Shown piece after piece: positions 17,648 through 24,796 of a stretch of DNA of 64,000 bases. Each line of letters starts with the position of its first letter. Position 1 is the stretch's first letter. A model generated the notes under the pieces. It did no database searches. It saw only the letters and a program-made list of their open reading frames with translations, and was not told where the DNA came from. Source of the stretch: Pseudolabrys sp. (GTDB lineage Bacteria > Pseudomonadota > Alphaproteobacteria > Rhizobiales > Xanthobacteraceae); contig JAURVZ010000003.1 in NCBI GenBank assembly GCA_030655215.1, positions 1 through 64,000 of the forward strand, in the 5' to 3' direction. The translations under genes and the position numbers were made by a program.

Positions 17648-17809
17648 CTATTTCAGCTGGGTCGAGATGCTGTCAAACTTGCCGTTCAGCGACGTGCCGA
17701 GCGTGTTGACGACCGCGATAATAGCAACCGAGATGCCAGCAGCGATCAAGCCGTATTCGATCGCCGTCGCGCCGGACTCGTTCTTCAGAAACGCATACAC
17801 TTTCGTCAT
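17648..17809 (-). CDS. flp: Flp-family pilin subunit, orphan
   Basis: The 53-residue protein reads MTKVYAFLKNESGATAIEYG, then LIAAGISVAIIAVVNTLG. This is the Flp/PilA type IVb prepilin signature: a short basic leader with G/ATAIEY and a hydrophobic helix. A ribosome binding site (AAAGGGG) precedes it. Mature Flp builds Tad pili for adhesion. No cpa/tad assembly gene is in the window, so it is an extra or detached pilin copy. It is transcribed against the acetyltransferase operon. Confidence 0.9.
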   Translation of the reverse strand: MTKVYAFLKNESGATAIEYGLIAAGISVAIIAVVNTLGTSLNGKFDSISTQLK

Positions 17810-18087
17810 GCCTTACCCCTTTGAGAGCTCATTTGAATTAGCAGTTGCCCGGAACCTGTTCACAGTTCCTGCGCGCACTCACGCTGAGATAGCGTTCAAA
17901 GAGAGTACTACTTGCGGCTTAAGCGGTCGTTAATTTGGAACTTCCGAATTTATACGTTGGATATGTGTGATTTGATCAATAACGACAGCCTTATTGGCGT
18001 AAATGATGCTCGGAAATGCGCGCCTAAAAGTTAACGCGGACAGGCTGATCGATGCCGCTGCCATCCCTTCGATCCCTCATAAAAAAC

Positions 18088-18129
18088 AAGGCTGGTCGTC
18101 CTCCAGGAGCTGAGGGGACGGCCGGCCTT
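18088..18129. other. Stable hairpin in an intergenic region
   Basis: AAGGCTGGTCGTCC (18088-18101) pairs with GGACGGCCGGCCTT (18116-18129) with two G-U type mismatches and a 14-base loop. There is an A-run on the left, so read on the minus strand it resembles an intrinsic terminator. No gene upstream on that strand explains it. It could end a small RNA or be structural. Confidence 0.45.
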
Positions 18130-18140
18130 GGAGAAGTCGA

Positions 18141-18195
18141 TGTGGATTAGACAGCTTATCCACACGTATAGCGGTGGGCTGTTAAACGTGGATCA
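18141..18195. promoter_or_regulatory. Cluster of DnaA-box-like sites
   Basis: TTATCCACA at 18156-18164 is the exact consensus DnaA box. An inverted near-copy, TGTGGATTA, is at 18141-18149, and CGTGGATCA at 18187-18195 is one base from the alphaproteobacterial G-box (TGATCCACA) on the minus strand. Three sites in 55 bases is more than expected by chance in GC-rich DNA. No hemE or dnaA is nearby, so this is more likely a titration or regulatory site than the chromosome origin. Confidence 0.42.
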
Positions 18196-18366
18196 AACCC
18201 ATCGGCGCAAATTGAGATAATTAAGCGCGCAAATTCCGCTGACCTTTCGTGCCTTCACGGCGCGGTCTTCTCTTGCAGGTATATTTCCACGGGCGCGCGC
18301 GCGATATTGTCAGAATGATTCTCCGGCCCTGCGCCGGCGCCTCAATGCAGACGGGTTCGCTTCAAA

Positions 18367-18915
18367 GTGCCAGGGAAATTCATTCAGTCGGCGGGAGGCA
18401 TTGTGGTGCGCGGCGCCAAGCGCGCGCTGTTTGCCGTCGTCCAGCGCAGCAAGGATGACAAGTGGGTGTTGCCGCGCGGCAAGCTGAAGCGCGATGAGAG
18501 CCCGATGGCCGCAGGCCGCCGCGAAGTGATTGAGGAAACCGGGCACCGCGTCGAGGTCAATGAGTTCATTGGCGCTATCACCTATCGCGCCGGTGGCCGG
18601 CCCAAGGTCGTGCAGTTCTGGCAGATGCAGGCCGAGGACATTGCCAGTCACGAACTGATGGCGGATATATCCGCGGTCGAGTGGCTGTCACTGAAAGCGG
18701 CGATCCGGCGCCTGAGCTATCCGCTCGAAAAACTTTTCCTGCGCAATGTCGGCGCACGCGCCGCCAAGGCGCGGCCGGGCCGCAAGTCGCCGCGCAAATT
18801 GCCCGCGAAAACATTGGCGAAGCTTGCAGCCAAAAAGACCAAGAAGAAAAAAACCAAAAAGAAGAAGCCGAAGAAAACCAAACCGGCCAAGAACAAAAGC
18901 CGCAAGCGCAAATAG
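18367..18915 (+). CDS. Nudix hydrolase with a lysine-rich C-terminal tail
   Basis: The 182-residue protein has a Nudix fold in residues 1-125. The box is intact (GKLKRDESPMAAGRREVIEE then TG), with the metal-binding REVIEE glutamates present. After about residue 130 the protein becomes almost purely basic (KKTKKKKTKKKKPKK), ending SRKRK. Such tails bind nucleic acid or acidic surfaces. The likely reaction is hydrolysis of a nucleoside diphosphate derivative. The start is a GTG, since an in-frame stop lies upstream and no ATG is available. Long A/AAG runs in the tail (18829-18905) are prone to polymerase slippage. Confidence 0.84.
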   Translation: MPGKFIQSAGGIVVRGAKRALFAVVQRSKDDKWVLPRGKLKRDESPMAAGRREVIEETGHRVEVNEFIGAITYRAGGRPKVVQFWQMQAEDIASHELMADISAVEWLSLKAAIRRLSYPLEKLFLRNVGARAAKARPGRKSPRKLPAKTLAKLAAKKTKKKKTKKKKPKKTKPAKNKSRKRK

Positions 18916-19150
18916 GCTCCTGTAGCGCAGGCGACGCTGCCACGATTTCTCCGCAATTGGCGAATGGTTGCGCAAATTTATGTGAGGGGCGCGCGCCATT
19001 CACGCTGCGTTCATTGGCGAAATAGGAACCTCGGTCATGAACCCGGCGTTATCGTTAGACGTGAGACCGTCGAACAAAAGCGCAGGAAATACCAAACCTG
19101 CCCGTTCAATCTAGACAGCCCACTCTTAAGCGACTCCCAGGAGGTGCGCT

Positions 19151-19474
19151 ATGACCAGACTTAGCAAGACTCTGACTGCTCTCGCCGCTGTGGCGACATT
19201 GACCTTTGCCGCTGTTGCGTCCCCGCAACAGGCGGAAGCCCGCGGCCGTGGCGGCAATGTTGCCGCCGGTATCATCGGTGGCCTCGCCGCCGGGGCCATC
19301 ATCGGCGGCATCGCCTCGAACGGTCACGGCTATGGCTATGGCGGTTATTACGGCGGCCCGGCTTATGCCTATGGCCCGCGCCCGGTTTATTACGGCCCGC
19401 GTTGCTGGTGGCAGCGTGACCGCGTCTGGGACGGCTATGGCTGGCGCATGCGCCGCGTCCGCGTTTGCGACTAA
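19151..19474 (+). CDS. Secreted glycine-zipper protein, copy 1
   Basis: The 107-residue protein has a signal peptide (LTALAAVATLTFAAVASPQQ, cut near AEA). A glycine-zipper helix (GIIGGLAAGAIIGGIAS), a Gly/Tyr-rich segment and a C-terminal tail with CWWQRDRVWDGYGWRMRRV ending in VCD follow. It is the first of three tandem paralogs. The ATG follows AGGAGGTGCGCT. Function is unknown; membrane or envelope association is suggested by the zipper. Confidence 0.82.
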   Translation: MTRLSKTLTALAAVATLTFAAVASPQQAEARGRGGNVAAGIIGGLAAGAIIGGIASNGHGYGYGGYYGGPAYAYGPRPVYYGPRCWWQRDRVWDGYGWRMRRVRVCD

Positions 19475-19500
19475 CCAGCCGCGAATGGCCTGAAATCTCG

Positions 19501-19534
19501 AAAGCCCGGAAACTTAAAGTTTCCGGGCTTTTTG
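19501..19534 (+). terminator. Intrinsic terminator after glycine-zipper copy 1
   Basis: AAAGCCCGGAAAC, loop TTA, AAGTTTCCGGGCTTTTT is a strong stem with a T run. It gives the first glycine-zipper gene its own transcript. Confidence 0.87.
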
Positions 19535-19603
19535 TGATCCGGGTCACAGATTGCGGCCAAGTTCCCTCGTATCAAGATGGCATATGAACGGAGGGACAAA
19601 CCC

Positions 19604-19924
19604 ATGAAGAAAGCCATTCTCGCCATTACCGCCGCCGCGATCATTGCCGCCGGTACCCTTGCCGCGCCGCAGCAAGCGGAAGCCCGCGGCGGGCGGAACG
19701 CCGCCATTATCGGTGGTGTTGCCGCCGCCGCCATCATCGGCGGCGCCATCGCCGCCAATAGCGGACCGAGCTATTACGGCCCCGCCCCCGGTTACGTCGC
19801 CTATGACGGTTATTACGGCCGTCGCCCGCACGGTTGCGGTGGCGGCTACTGGGCGCGCCGTCCAGTCTACGACCGCTGGGGCAACCAGCGCGGCTGGAGC
19901 CGCCCGCGTTTCATCTGCCCTTAA
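19604..19924 (+). CDS. Secreted glycine-zipper protein, copy 2
   Basis: The 106-residue protein has a signal peptide (MKKAILAITAAAIIAAGTLA, cut near AEA) and shares the APQQAEARGG junction and glycine-zipper helix (IIGGVAAAAIIGGAIAA) with its neighbour at 19151. The tail is Gly/Tyr/Arg-rich and ends FICP. The start is set by the ribosome binding site GGAGGGAC; a frame nine residues longer is less signal-like. Confidence 0.82.
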   Translation: MKKAILAITAAAIIAAGTLAAPQQAEARGGRNAAIIGGVAAAAIIGGAIAANSGPSYYGPAPGYVAYDGYYGRRPHGCGGGYWARRPVYDRWGNQRGWSRPRFICP

Positions 19925-19996
19925 GCTTCGCGTAACCGCTCCGGTGCAAACTCCGGGCAAATCGCTCCCGGCCTGTTGGCCTGAAAGGACACGAAA

Positions 19997-20308
19997 ATGA
20001 ACTTCAAGGCCATCGCATTGGTCGCGGCTGCCCTTTCAGCCGCGGCGCTTGCACCCAGCACCGCCGAAGCCCGTTGCCGCGGCTGCGGCACCGGCGCCGC
20101 CGTGGTCGGCGGTCTGGCGCTCGGCGCCATCATCGGCTCGTCGATCGCCAACAGCCAGCCGCGCTACGTCGAGGAGCCGGTCTACGCGCCCGCCCCCCGC
20201 GCCTACTACGCCCCGGAATATGTCGAAGGCCCGGTTTGCCACATGGAGCGCCAGCGCTTCTGGGATGGCTATAGCTGGCGCCACCGCCGCGTCGAAGTCT
20301 GCGACTAA
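19997..20308 (+). CDS. Secreted glycine-zipper protein, copy 3
   Basis: The 103-residue protein has a signal peptide (MNFKAIALVAAALSAAALAP, cut near AEA). The mature region has CRGCGTGAAVVGGLALGAI, and the tail CHMERQRFWDGYSWRHRR ends VCD, almost the tail of copy 1. An AAAGGA ribosome binding site precedes the ATG. The three copies share plan but diverge in sequence, so the duplication is old. Confidence 0.82.
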   Translation: MNFKAIALVAAALSAAALAPSTAEARCRGCGTGAAVVGGLALGAIIGSSIANSQPRYVEEPVYAPAPRAYYAPEYVEGPVCHMERQRFWDGYSWRHRRVEVCD

Positions 20309-20335
20309 GACCGACGAGACGCACAAACCATCCAC

Positions 20336-20420
20336 CGTCATGCCCGGCCTTGTGCCGGGCATCCACGTCTTAGACTGCGAAGCAAGTCGTGGATGGCCGG
20401 GACGAGCCCGGCCATGACGG
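20336..20420. repeat. Paired palindromic repeat (GTCATGCCCGGC / GCCGGCCATGAC type)
   Basis: Left unit: CCGTCATGCCCGGCC, TTGTGCCGGGCATCCACGTC. Right unit in inverse orientation: CGTGGATGGCCGGGAC, AGCCCGGCCATGACGG. It sits in the convergent spacer between the third glycine-zipper gene and the lytic transglycosylase gene, where it could terminate both transcripts. It is the same family as 6580, 36415 and 37963. Confidence 0.85.
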
Positions 20421-20423
20421 AAA

Positions 20424-21689
20424 CTACCGCCGCATATGGCTGAGGACCGCCGCGGTCGGCCAGCAATCCACCTTGAGGCCGTTCGCCTTCTGATACTTGC
20501 CGAGCGCCGCACGCGTCATCATGCCGGCCTTGCCGTCGACCTTGTCCTTGTACAGTCCAAGCGCGGTCAGCCGCTCCTGCATCGTTTCGACATCCTTGGT
20601 CTTGAGTTGGTCGCTCTTGCTCCACGGCGTCTCGAAGGACTTCGCGCCGCCGATACGGTCGGCCAGATGGCCGACGAACAGCACATAAAGATCCGAGAAA
20701 TTGTATTCCTTGATGACGAAGTAGTTCTTCGGCGTCAGGAACGAAGGACCGTAACTGCCTTCCGGCTGCAGCAGCGAGGCCGGCTGCGCCAAAGCCTGCG
20801 CGGTCAACTTGCGTGGCGGCGCCAGCACAAAGCCGCGCTTGACCCATTCGCCGATCGGCATGGTGACGTCCGGCGTGCCGATCGAACAATCGGCATTCTC
20901 CGGCGCCCTCACCTCGTAAGCCCAACGCTCGCCGCTCTGCCAGCCTTTGCTTTGCAATTGCTTGGCCGCCGAGGCCAGGGCATCCGGCACCGAACGGAAC
21001 AGATCGGCGCGGCCGTCGCGGTCGAAATCAACACCGAGCTTGTAGAACTCCGACGGCAGGAACTGGGTGAGGCCGAGCGCGCCGCCCCAGGACGAGCGCA
21101 TGTCGGCGCGCGGCGTGCCGTCCTGCATCATCTTCAGCGCATAGATGAACTCGTTGGCGAACAGCTCCTTGCGCTTGCCGGTGTAGGCCTGCGTTGCCAG
21201 AACGCGCATCGCGTCATGCGGCAGCTTATAGGAGCCGTAGTCGGTTTCGCGTGCCCAGATCGCCAGCACGACATTGCCGGGCACGCCGAATTCCTTCTCG
21301 ATGCCGGCGAGCGTGTCGCGATACTTCGCGGACAGCTCGCGGCCGCGCGCCGCCAGCCGGTCGAAACTCGACTCGCGCAGATATTGCGACGGCGTCTGGA
21401 CGAACTCGGCCTGACCCGGCGGTGGCTTCTGTTCACGGCCGGGAATGTCGAGATCGGGCAGTGAGAGATCCGGCTCAAGTCCGCGAATGGCGCTGTCGAA
21501 GACGGCACGCGAAACGCCGAATTGTTGCGCGCGCGGCCACAGCGTTTCGAGGAAGGCGTTGAACGCTGCATCGGCCCGCGCCTGATTCGGCGCGAGCATC
21601 ATAATCATGATGATCATCATCGCTAGATGTGGACGAGCCGCACGAAGCAAACACATCATCGGCGAAAACCTCGAACGTTCGAAGAACAT
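20424..21689 (-). CDS. Lytic murein transglycosylase (MltB-type) with C-terminal peptidoglycan-binding domain
   Basis: The protein has a signal sequence and a catalytic SLT-2 domain (about residues 40-340) with the active-site glutamate in LAIWARETDYGSYK and the motif GGALGLTQFLPSEFY. A C-terminal peptidoglycan-binding repeat (QERLTALGLYKDKVDG) ends it. It cuts the glycan strands of murein to 1,6-anhydro products in the periplasm. The outermost ATG lies inside a LexA-type operator that is part of a 62-bp repeat, so the true start is more likely the Met pair at 21659 (MMCLLRAARPHLAMM). Confidence 0.9.
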   Translation of the reverse strand: MFFERSRFSPMMCLLRAARPHLAMMIIMIMMLAPNQARADAAFNAFLETLWPRAQQFGVSRAVFDSAIRGLEPDLSLPDLDIPGREQKPPPGQAEFVQTPSQYLRESSFDRLAARGRELSAKYRDTLAGIEKEFGVPGNVVLAIWARETDYGSYKLPHDAMRVLATQAYTGKRKELFANEFIYALKMMQDGTPRADMRSSWGGALGLTQFLPSEFYKLGVDFDRDGRADLFRSVPDALASAAKQLQSKGWQSGERWAYEVRAPENADCSIGTPDVTMPIGEWVKRGFVLAPPRKLTAQALAQPASLLQPEGSYGPSFLTPKNYFVIKEYNFSDLYVLFVGHLADRIGGAKSFETPWSKSDQLKTKDVETMQERLTALGLYKDKVDGKAGMMTRAALGKYQKANGLKVDCWPTAAVLSHMRR

Positions 21690-21733
21690 CCGCGAATCAG
21701 AGAACGGATAGAGGACGGTAAACCGCTGATTAA
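21672..21733. repeat. 62-bp direct repeat, copy A
   Basis: This stretch and 22440-22501 share the frame CGAACrTTsGAAGAACATC, CGAATC-GAGAACGGATAGA, GGAC and GTGATTAA-like end with about 80% identity by eye. Both begin with a GAAC-N7-GAAC operator. One copy lies upstream of each of two minus-strand genes, the transglycosylase and the yqhA-like gene. Confidence 0.8.
21673..21687 (-). promoter_or_regulatory. LexA-type operator (SOS box) before the transglycosylase gene
   Basis: GAAC-GTTCGAA-GAAC fits the alphaproteobacterial LexA site GAAC-N7-GAAC (GTTC-N7-GTTC on the other strand). It overlaps the outermost possible start codon of the transglycosylase. Regulation by DNA damage is inferred from the motif only. 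Confidence 0.6.
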
Positions 21734-21746
21734 TTTGCGCTTTTTA

Positions 21747-22328
21747 TTAGTGATGCGGCTTGCCGTAACTCGATTGGCCGAGCTTCTCGACATAAGCGAT
21801 GCCGATGGCCGAGACGACGAACAGGCCATGGATGATCGCCTGCCACATCACGCCGGTCTCGGTGTACGGGCCGCCATTGGCCTGGCCCAACTGACCGGCA
21901 TAGATGAATGTGCGCAGCAGATGGATCGACGAGATGCCGATGATCGCCATGGCCAGCTTGATCTTGAGCACGCTGGCATTGACGTGGCTGAGCCATTCCG
22001 GCTGGTCGGGATGCTTTTCAAGTTCAAGCCGCGACACGAAGGTCTCGTAGCCGCCGACAATGACCATCGTCAGCAGGTTCGAGATCATCACCACGTCGAT
22101 CAGGCCGAGAACCACGAGCATGATCTCCTGCTCGGTGAATTTCATCGCGCCGCCGACAAGGTGCGTGAGCTCCTTCAGGAACAGGACGACATAGACGCCT
22201 TGCGCAACGATCAGGCCGAGATAAAGCGGCAGCTGCAACCAGCGCGAGCTGAAGATGAGCGATGGCAGCGGCCGCAGTTTTTTCGCCAGTTGCGGCGGCG
22301 GCAACGAATCGTCAGCGGACATCGACAT
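21747..22328 (-). CDS. YqhA/UPF0114 family inner-membrane protein
   Basis: The 193-residue protein matches the YqhA (TIGR00645) family. Hydrophobic segments lie near residues 35-55, 70-95, 125-145 and 160-180, and the conserved loop GGYETFVSRLELEKHPDQPEW lies near the middle. Function is unknown. The start follows a short, weak leader. A 62-bp repeat with a LexA-type operator lies about 110 bases upstream. Confidence 0.88.
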   Translation of the reverse strand: MSMSADDSLPPPQLAKKLRPLPSLIFSSRWLQLPLYLGLIVAQGVYVVLFLKELTHLVGGAMKFTEQEIMLVVLGLIDVVMISNLLTMVIVGGYETFVSRLELEKHPDQPEWLSHVNASVLKIKLAMAIIGISSIHLLRTFIYAGQLGQANGGPYTETGVMWQAIIHGLFVVSAIGIAYVEKLGQSSYGKPHH

Positions 22329-22439
22329 GGAATCATCCTTAGGCCGGCGCGGCGGTCATCGCTGCGCACGGCGCCGCTGACTTATAGGCGATTCGGTCTG
22401 GGCAAAGGGGGCGCGCCAGCATGCCGCACAGGCCAAATG

Positions 22440-22501
22440 CGAACATTGGAAGAACATCAACGAATCGGAGAACGGATAGAGGACCATGAATCAGTGATTA
22501 A
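22440..22501. repeat. 62-bp direct repeat, copy B
   Basis: This is the second copy of the repeat at 21672-21733, in the same orientation and 768 bases away. It keeps the operator and the GAGAACGGATAGAGGAC core but differs in the GAC-to-TTAA segment. Confidence 0.8.
22441..22455 (-). promoter_or_regulatory. LexA-type operator (SOS box) before the yqhA-like gene
   Basis: GAAC-ATTGGAA-GAAC matches the alphaproteobacterial SOS box GAAC-N7-GAAC, with the favoured A/T-rich start and A-rich end of the spacer. It is about 110 bases upstream of the yqhA-like start on the minus strand. It could equally serve a plus-strand transcript toward 22612. Confidence 0.6.
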
Positions 22502-22611
22502 CGCCGCGCCTAATTCGTCCGACGCGCCAAGCCTTTATGCCGCCTGTCCGCGCGGGATGACGGGCCAATCGCAATTGACGCGAATCAGCCGGTGGTGCCT
22601 TGATAGGTGCA

Positions 22612-22842
22612 ATGTTTTCGCGGGTAAGAAACTACTTCAAAGACGCCAGGGTTGTGCGCATGAGCGACGGCTCCCGCTGTCTCGTCCGGGACCTCGGGCC
22701 TGTCAAAGGCGGCAAGGGCATGAAGCATCATGAACTGGTGCTGGCTTTGAGCGTGCGCGGGCTGATCAAGGCCGCCGTGCGGCCTGCGGCCAAATCCGAT
22801 AGCGATTACTCAATTCCGGCAAACGGCGTCGGCGCGAGTTAG
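22612..22842 (+). CDS. Small basic hypothetical protein
   Basis: The 76-residue reading frame (MFSRVRNYFKDARVVRMSDG near the start) has no recognised domain. Its composition is plausible for a real protein, with a hydrophobic patch at HHELVLALSVRGLIKAA. An upstream TTG gives four more residues. It overlaps the convergent coiled-coil gene by four bases, and no strong ribosome binding site is seen, so it is uncertain. Confidence 0.4.
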   Translation: MFSRVRNYFKDARVVRMSDGSRCLVRDLGPVKGGKGMKHHELVLALSVRGLIKAAVRPAAKSDSDYSIPANGVGAS

Positions 22843-23039
22843 GCTTCGATCAACTCAAGCCGCTGTTCGATCCGCTCGACGCGAGCGTCCATACGATCGA
22901 TCCTGTTCGACAGACTGGCATACTGATTTTCCAAGATACCGAGCCGGCTTTTGACTTCGCGCATGTCGTCCCGAAGCCCATCCACCGCAGCGCGGATGTG
23001 GCGTAGATGCTCCAGAACGAGGCGTTCAGCTTCGGTCAT
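22839..23039 (-). CDS. Small coiled-coil protein
   Basis: The 66-residue protein starts MTEAERLVLEHLRHIRAAVD and continues as one amphipathic helix with heptad spacing (SLSNRIDRMDARVERIEQRL). Similar short proteins are common in alphaproteobacteria, often beside unrelated genes. There is no signal peptide. No partner toxin gene is evident. Function is unknown. Confidence 0.68.
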   Translation of the reverse strand: MTEAERLVLEHLRHIRAAVDGLRDDMREVKSRLGILENQYASLSNRIDRMDARVERIEQRLELIEA

Positions 23040-23084
23040 ACGCCGAATATACCAACAAAATCCGGCTCCGTCACCCCTGCCGTA

Positions 23085-24692
23085 CTACCGGCTGCTCTTG
23101 AACATCACGCGCAGAAGGCGGACCGCATCGGCCGGCGGCAGCGCCAGCACCTCGCTGTAGAACTTGATCGTCGCCCGACAATACGCAGCGTGTTTGTCGG
23201 GCGCGACATTGTCGGCCTTGAGCATGACGCGCTCATCCGTCGTCAGCTTCGGCGTACCCGGCGCCATGAACATTTTAGAGAACGATGTCTTCATCTCCGC
23301 TTCCGAAGCGGCGGACCGGGGCGCTGCCGTCAAGACAATGCGCTCGTTCACGTCGCGCTCTCTCTGGATCAACGCCGGTCCCAGATCCTGCGTGAAATTC
23401 CGATCGCCGCCGGCGCCACTCGCATAGTAATAGCAGGCGGTGGCGTCGCGGGCCCCGAGATGCCTGTACGAATCCACTTGCAGCCGGCCATAGTCGACAA
23501 TCACGTCGTCGTCGGCTGTTGGCCGAAACTCATCGACGATCGACAGCACGGTCTTCCTCACCTTGCCGTTCTGCTCACTCTCTGTGTCACCGTCGATATA
23601 ACTTTTGTAAAAGCCATCGAGCATGGATTCGTAGCGCGCCGGATACTTCTGTTTGATGGCCTTTATCAGGGGCACCAGCTTGACCAGTGCGGCGCCGATC
23701 TGGTCCTTCGGCACATCGCCGCCATAGCCGGACACGGCGAACCTTGCATTGTCGGCGATGCCGGTCACCGCTTTGGCGCTGACGAGTTCATCGATTGTCG
23801 GCTTCCATAACGTCGACGCTGGCGTGTTTAACGCCCTGCTGACGAAAACCGGCGAAAAGCCGGCCTTGATGAACAGGCCCGACTGTTCATCAATCGAGCC
23901 CTTCATATCGTTCGCTGTCATGCCGGGGAAGGACGGCGCGTGAAAGCCGAGACTGGCGCGCCGCGCGATAAAGCGCTCCTTGCCGCCGGCAAAAGCGAGC
24001 GCGCAGGCTGACGAACATTCGTACGACACATAGGTCGTCAAGCCGTTGTTCTTGAGCACGTCGTACAGCTTCTTCGCTTCGCCGATCCGGCCACCACCGC
24101 TGTGCAGATGCACGACCTTGATCTGCGGCTGCTCCTTTAGAAGTTTGCTGAAGTCCGAGGTCAGCCCGTATTTGAATCCGCCGCTGATTTCAGCCTCGGT
24201 GCCGCCGCGCATGGTGCGCAGCGAATAGGGTGCGATGTCGGGGTCGCCCATGAAAGCGATGCGCGTGACGTGGGTGAGTTGCGGCACGCCGTCCTTGAAG
24301 AAGATCCAGGTGACATTGAGCGCCATGATAATCGTGGCGACCTGCGCAGCGCGCGCCCAGAACGATCCCTTGCCGATCGCTGCTTGCCCCCCGGCATGCC
24401 GGTTGGCTGAGCGCCACAGGCCGACGATCTGCCAGACTGAAATGCCCGCGACCAAAGTCCAGATGAGGAAAAACATGCTGAAGAGGAGCAGCGGCTGATA
24501 ACCGGCGTCGGAGCGGAAAATGGCGACGATGGCGACGACGATCACAGACGACGCGACGCCGACGATGACGTTGACGACCCAATAGGAAACCCAGAGCGGC
24601 AACAGGCCGCGCCAATGCCGCACGACAAAATTCGGCTCGTGCGAGGGCGGCGCGGGGACGTGCGGCGCCGGCAAGCTAGTTGTGGATTCCAT
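23085..24692 (-). CDS. Membrane protein with a ClpP/SppA-like serine protease domain
   Basis: The 535-residue protein has three hydrophobic segments in residues 25-135 (LLPLWVSYWVVNVIVGVA, LLLFSMFFLIWTLVAG, VATIIMALNVTWIFF). A soluble ClpP/crotonase-like domain follows, with the oxyanion segment HLHSGGGRIGEAKKL, a candidate nucleophile in YECSSACALAFAGG near residue 230, and a candidate His in SLGFHAPSF about 24 residues on, the ClpP spacing. The rest is unassigned. The start at MESTTSL is preferred; the longer frame adds 20 basic residues. It probably cleaves membrane or periplasmic proteins. Confidence 0.78.
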   Translation of the reverse strand: MESTTSLPAPHVPAPPSHEPNFVVRHWRGLLPLWVSYWVVNVIVGVASSVIVVAIVAIFRSDAGYQPLLLFSMFFLIWTLVAGISVWQIVGLWRSANRHAGGQAAIGKGSFWARAAQVATIIMALNVTWIFFKDGVPQLTHVTRIAFMGDPDIAPYSLRTMRGGTEAEISGGFKYGLTSDFSKLLKEQPQIKVVHLHSGGGRIGEAKKLYDVLKNNGLTTYVSYECSSACALAFAGGKERFIARRASLGFHAPSFPGMTANDMKGSIDEQSGLFIKAGFSPVFVSRALNTPASTLWKPTIDELVSAKAVTGIADNARFAVSGYGGDVPKDQIGAALVKLVPLIKAIKQKYPARYESMLDGFYKSYIDGDTESEQNGKVRKTVLSIVDEFRPTADDDVIVDYGRLQVDSYRHLGARDATACYYYASGAGGDRNFTQDLGPALIQRERDVNERIVLTAAPRSAASEAEMKTSFSKMFMAPGTPKLTTDERVMLKADNVAPDKHAAYCRATIKFYSEVLALPPADAVRLLRVMFKSSR

Positions 24693-24796
24693 CGTCACGG
24701 CCGTACTCCTCGCAAGAGGGGTCAATCGCACGATCAGTCTAGCGCGGCGCATACAGCGCCGAAGTGATGCCGATCACACGGAACGGTCCCGTATAC

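Larger units (their letters stand above)
17810..18366. other. Gene-free region between flp and the Nudix gene
   Basis: No convincing reading frame is seen. Short frames on the plus strand lack a start context and family resemblance. The stretch 17930-18010 is AT-rich relative to its surroundings and should hold the flp promoter. Further on are a GC-rich hairpin (18088-18129) and three DnaA-box-like nonamers (18141-18195). Confidence 0.6.

Noticed and set aside
18088-18366. Chromosome replication origin
   Set aside because: DnaA-like boxes and AT-rich DNA are present, but hemE, dnaA, parAB and similar origin neighbours are absent and only three boxes were seen.
18829-18905. Low-complexity A-rich tract as a repeat or CRISPR-like array
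   Set aside because: It is the lysine-codon run of the Nudix tail; no regular spacer pattern exists.
21627-22733. Long plus-strand frame of 368 residues covering the yqhA-like gene
   Set aside because: It is the antisense shadow of the yqhA-like gene, with Arg/His/Gln-rich composition and no family resemblance.
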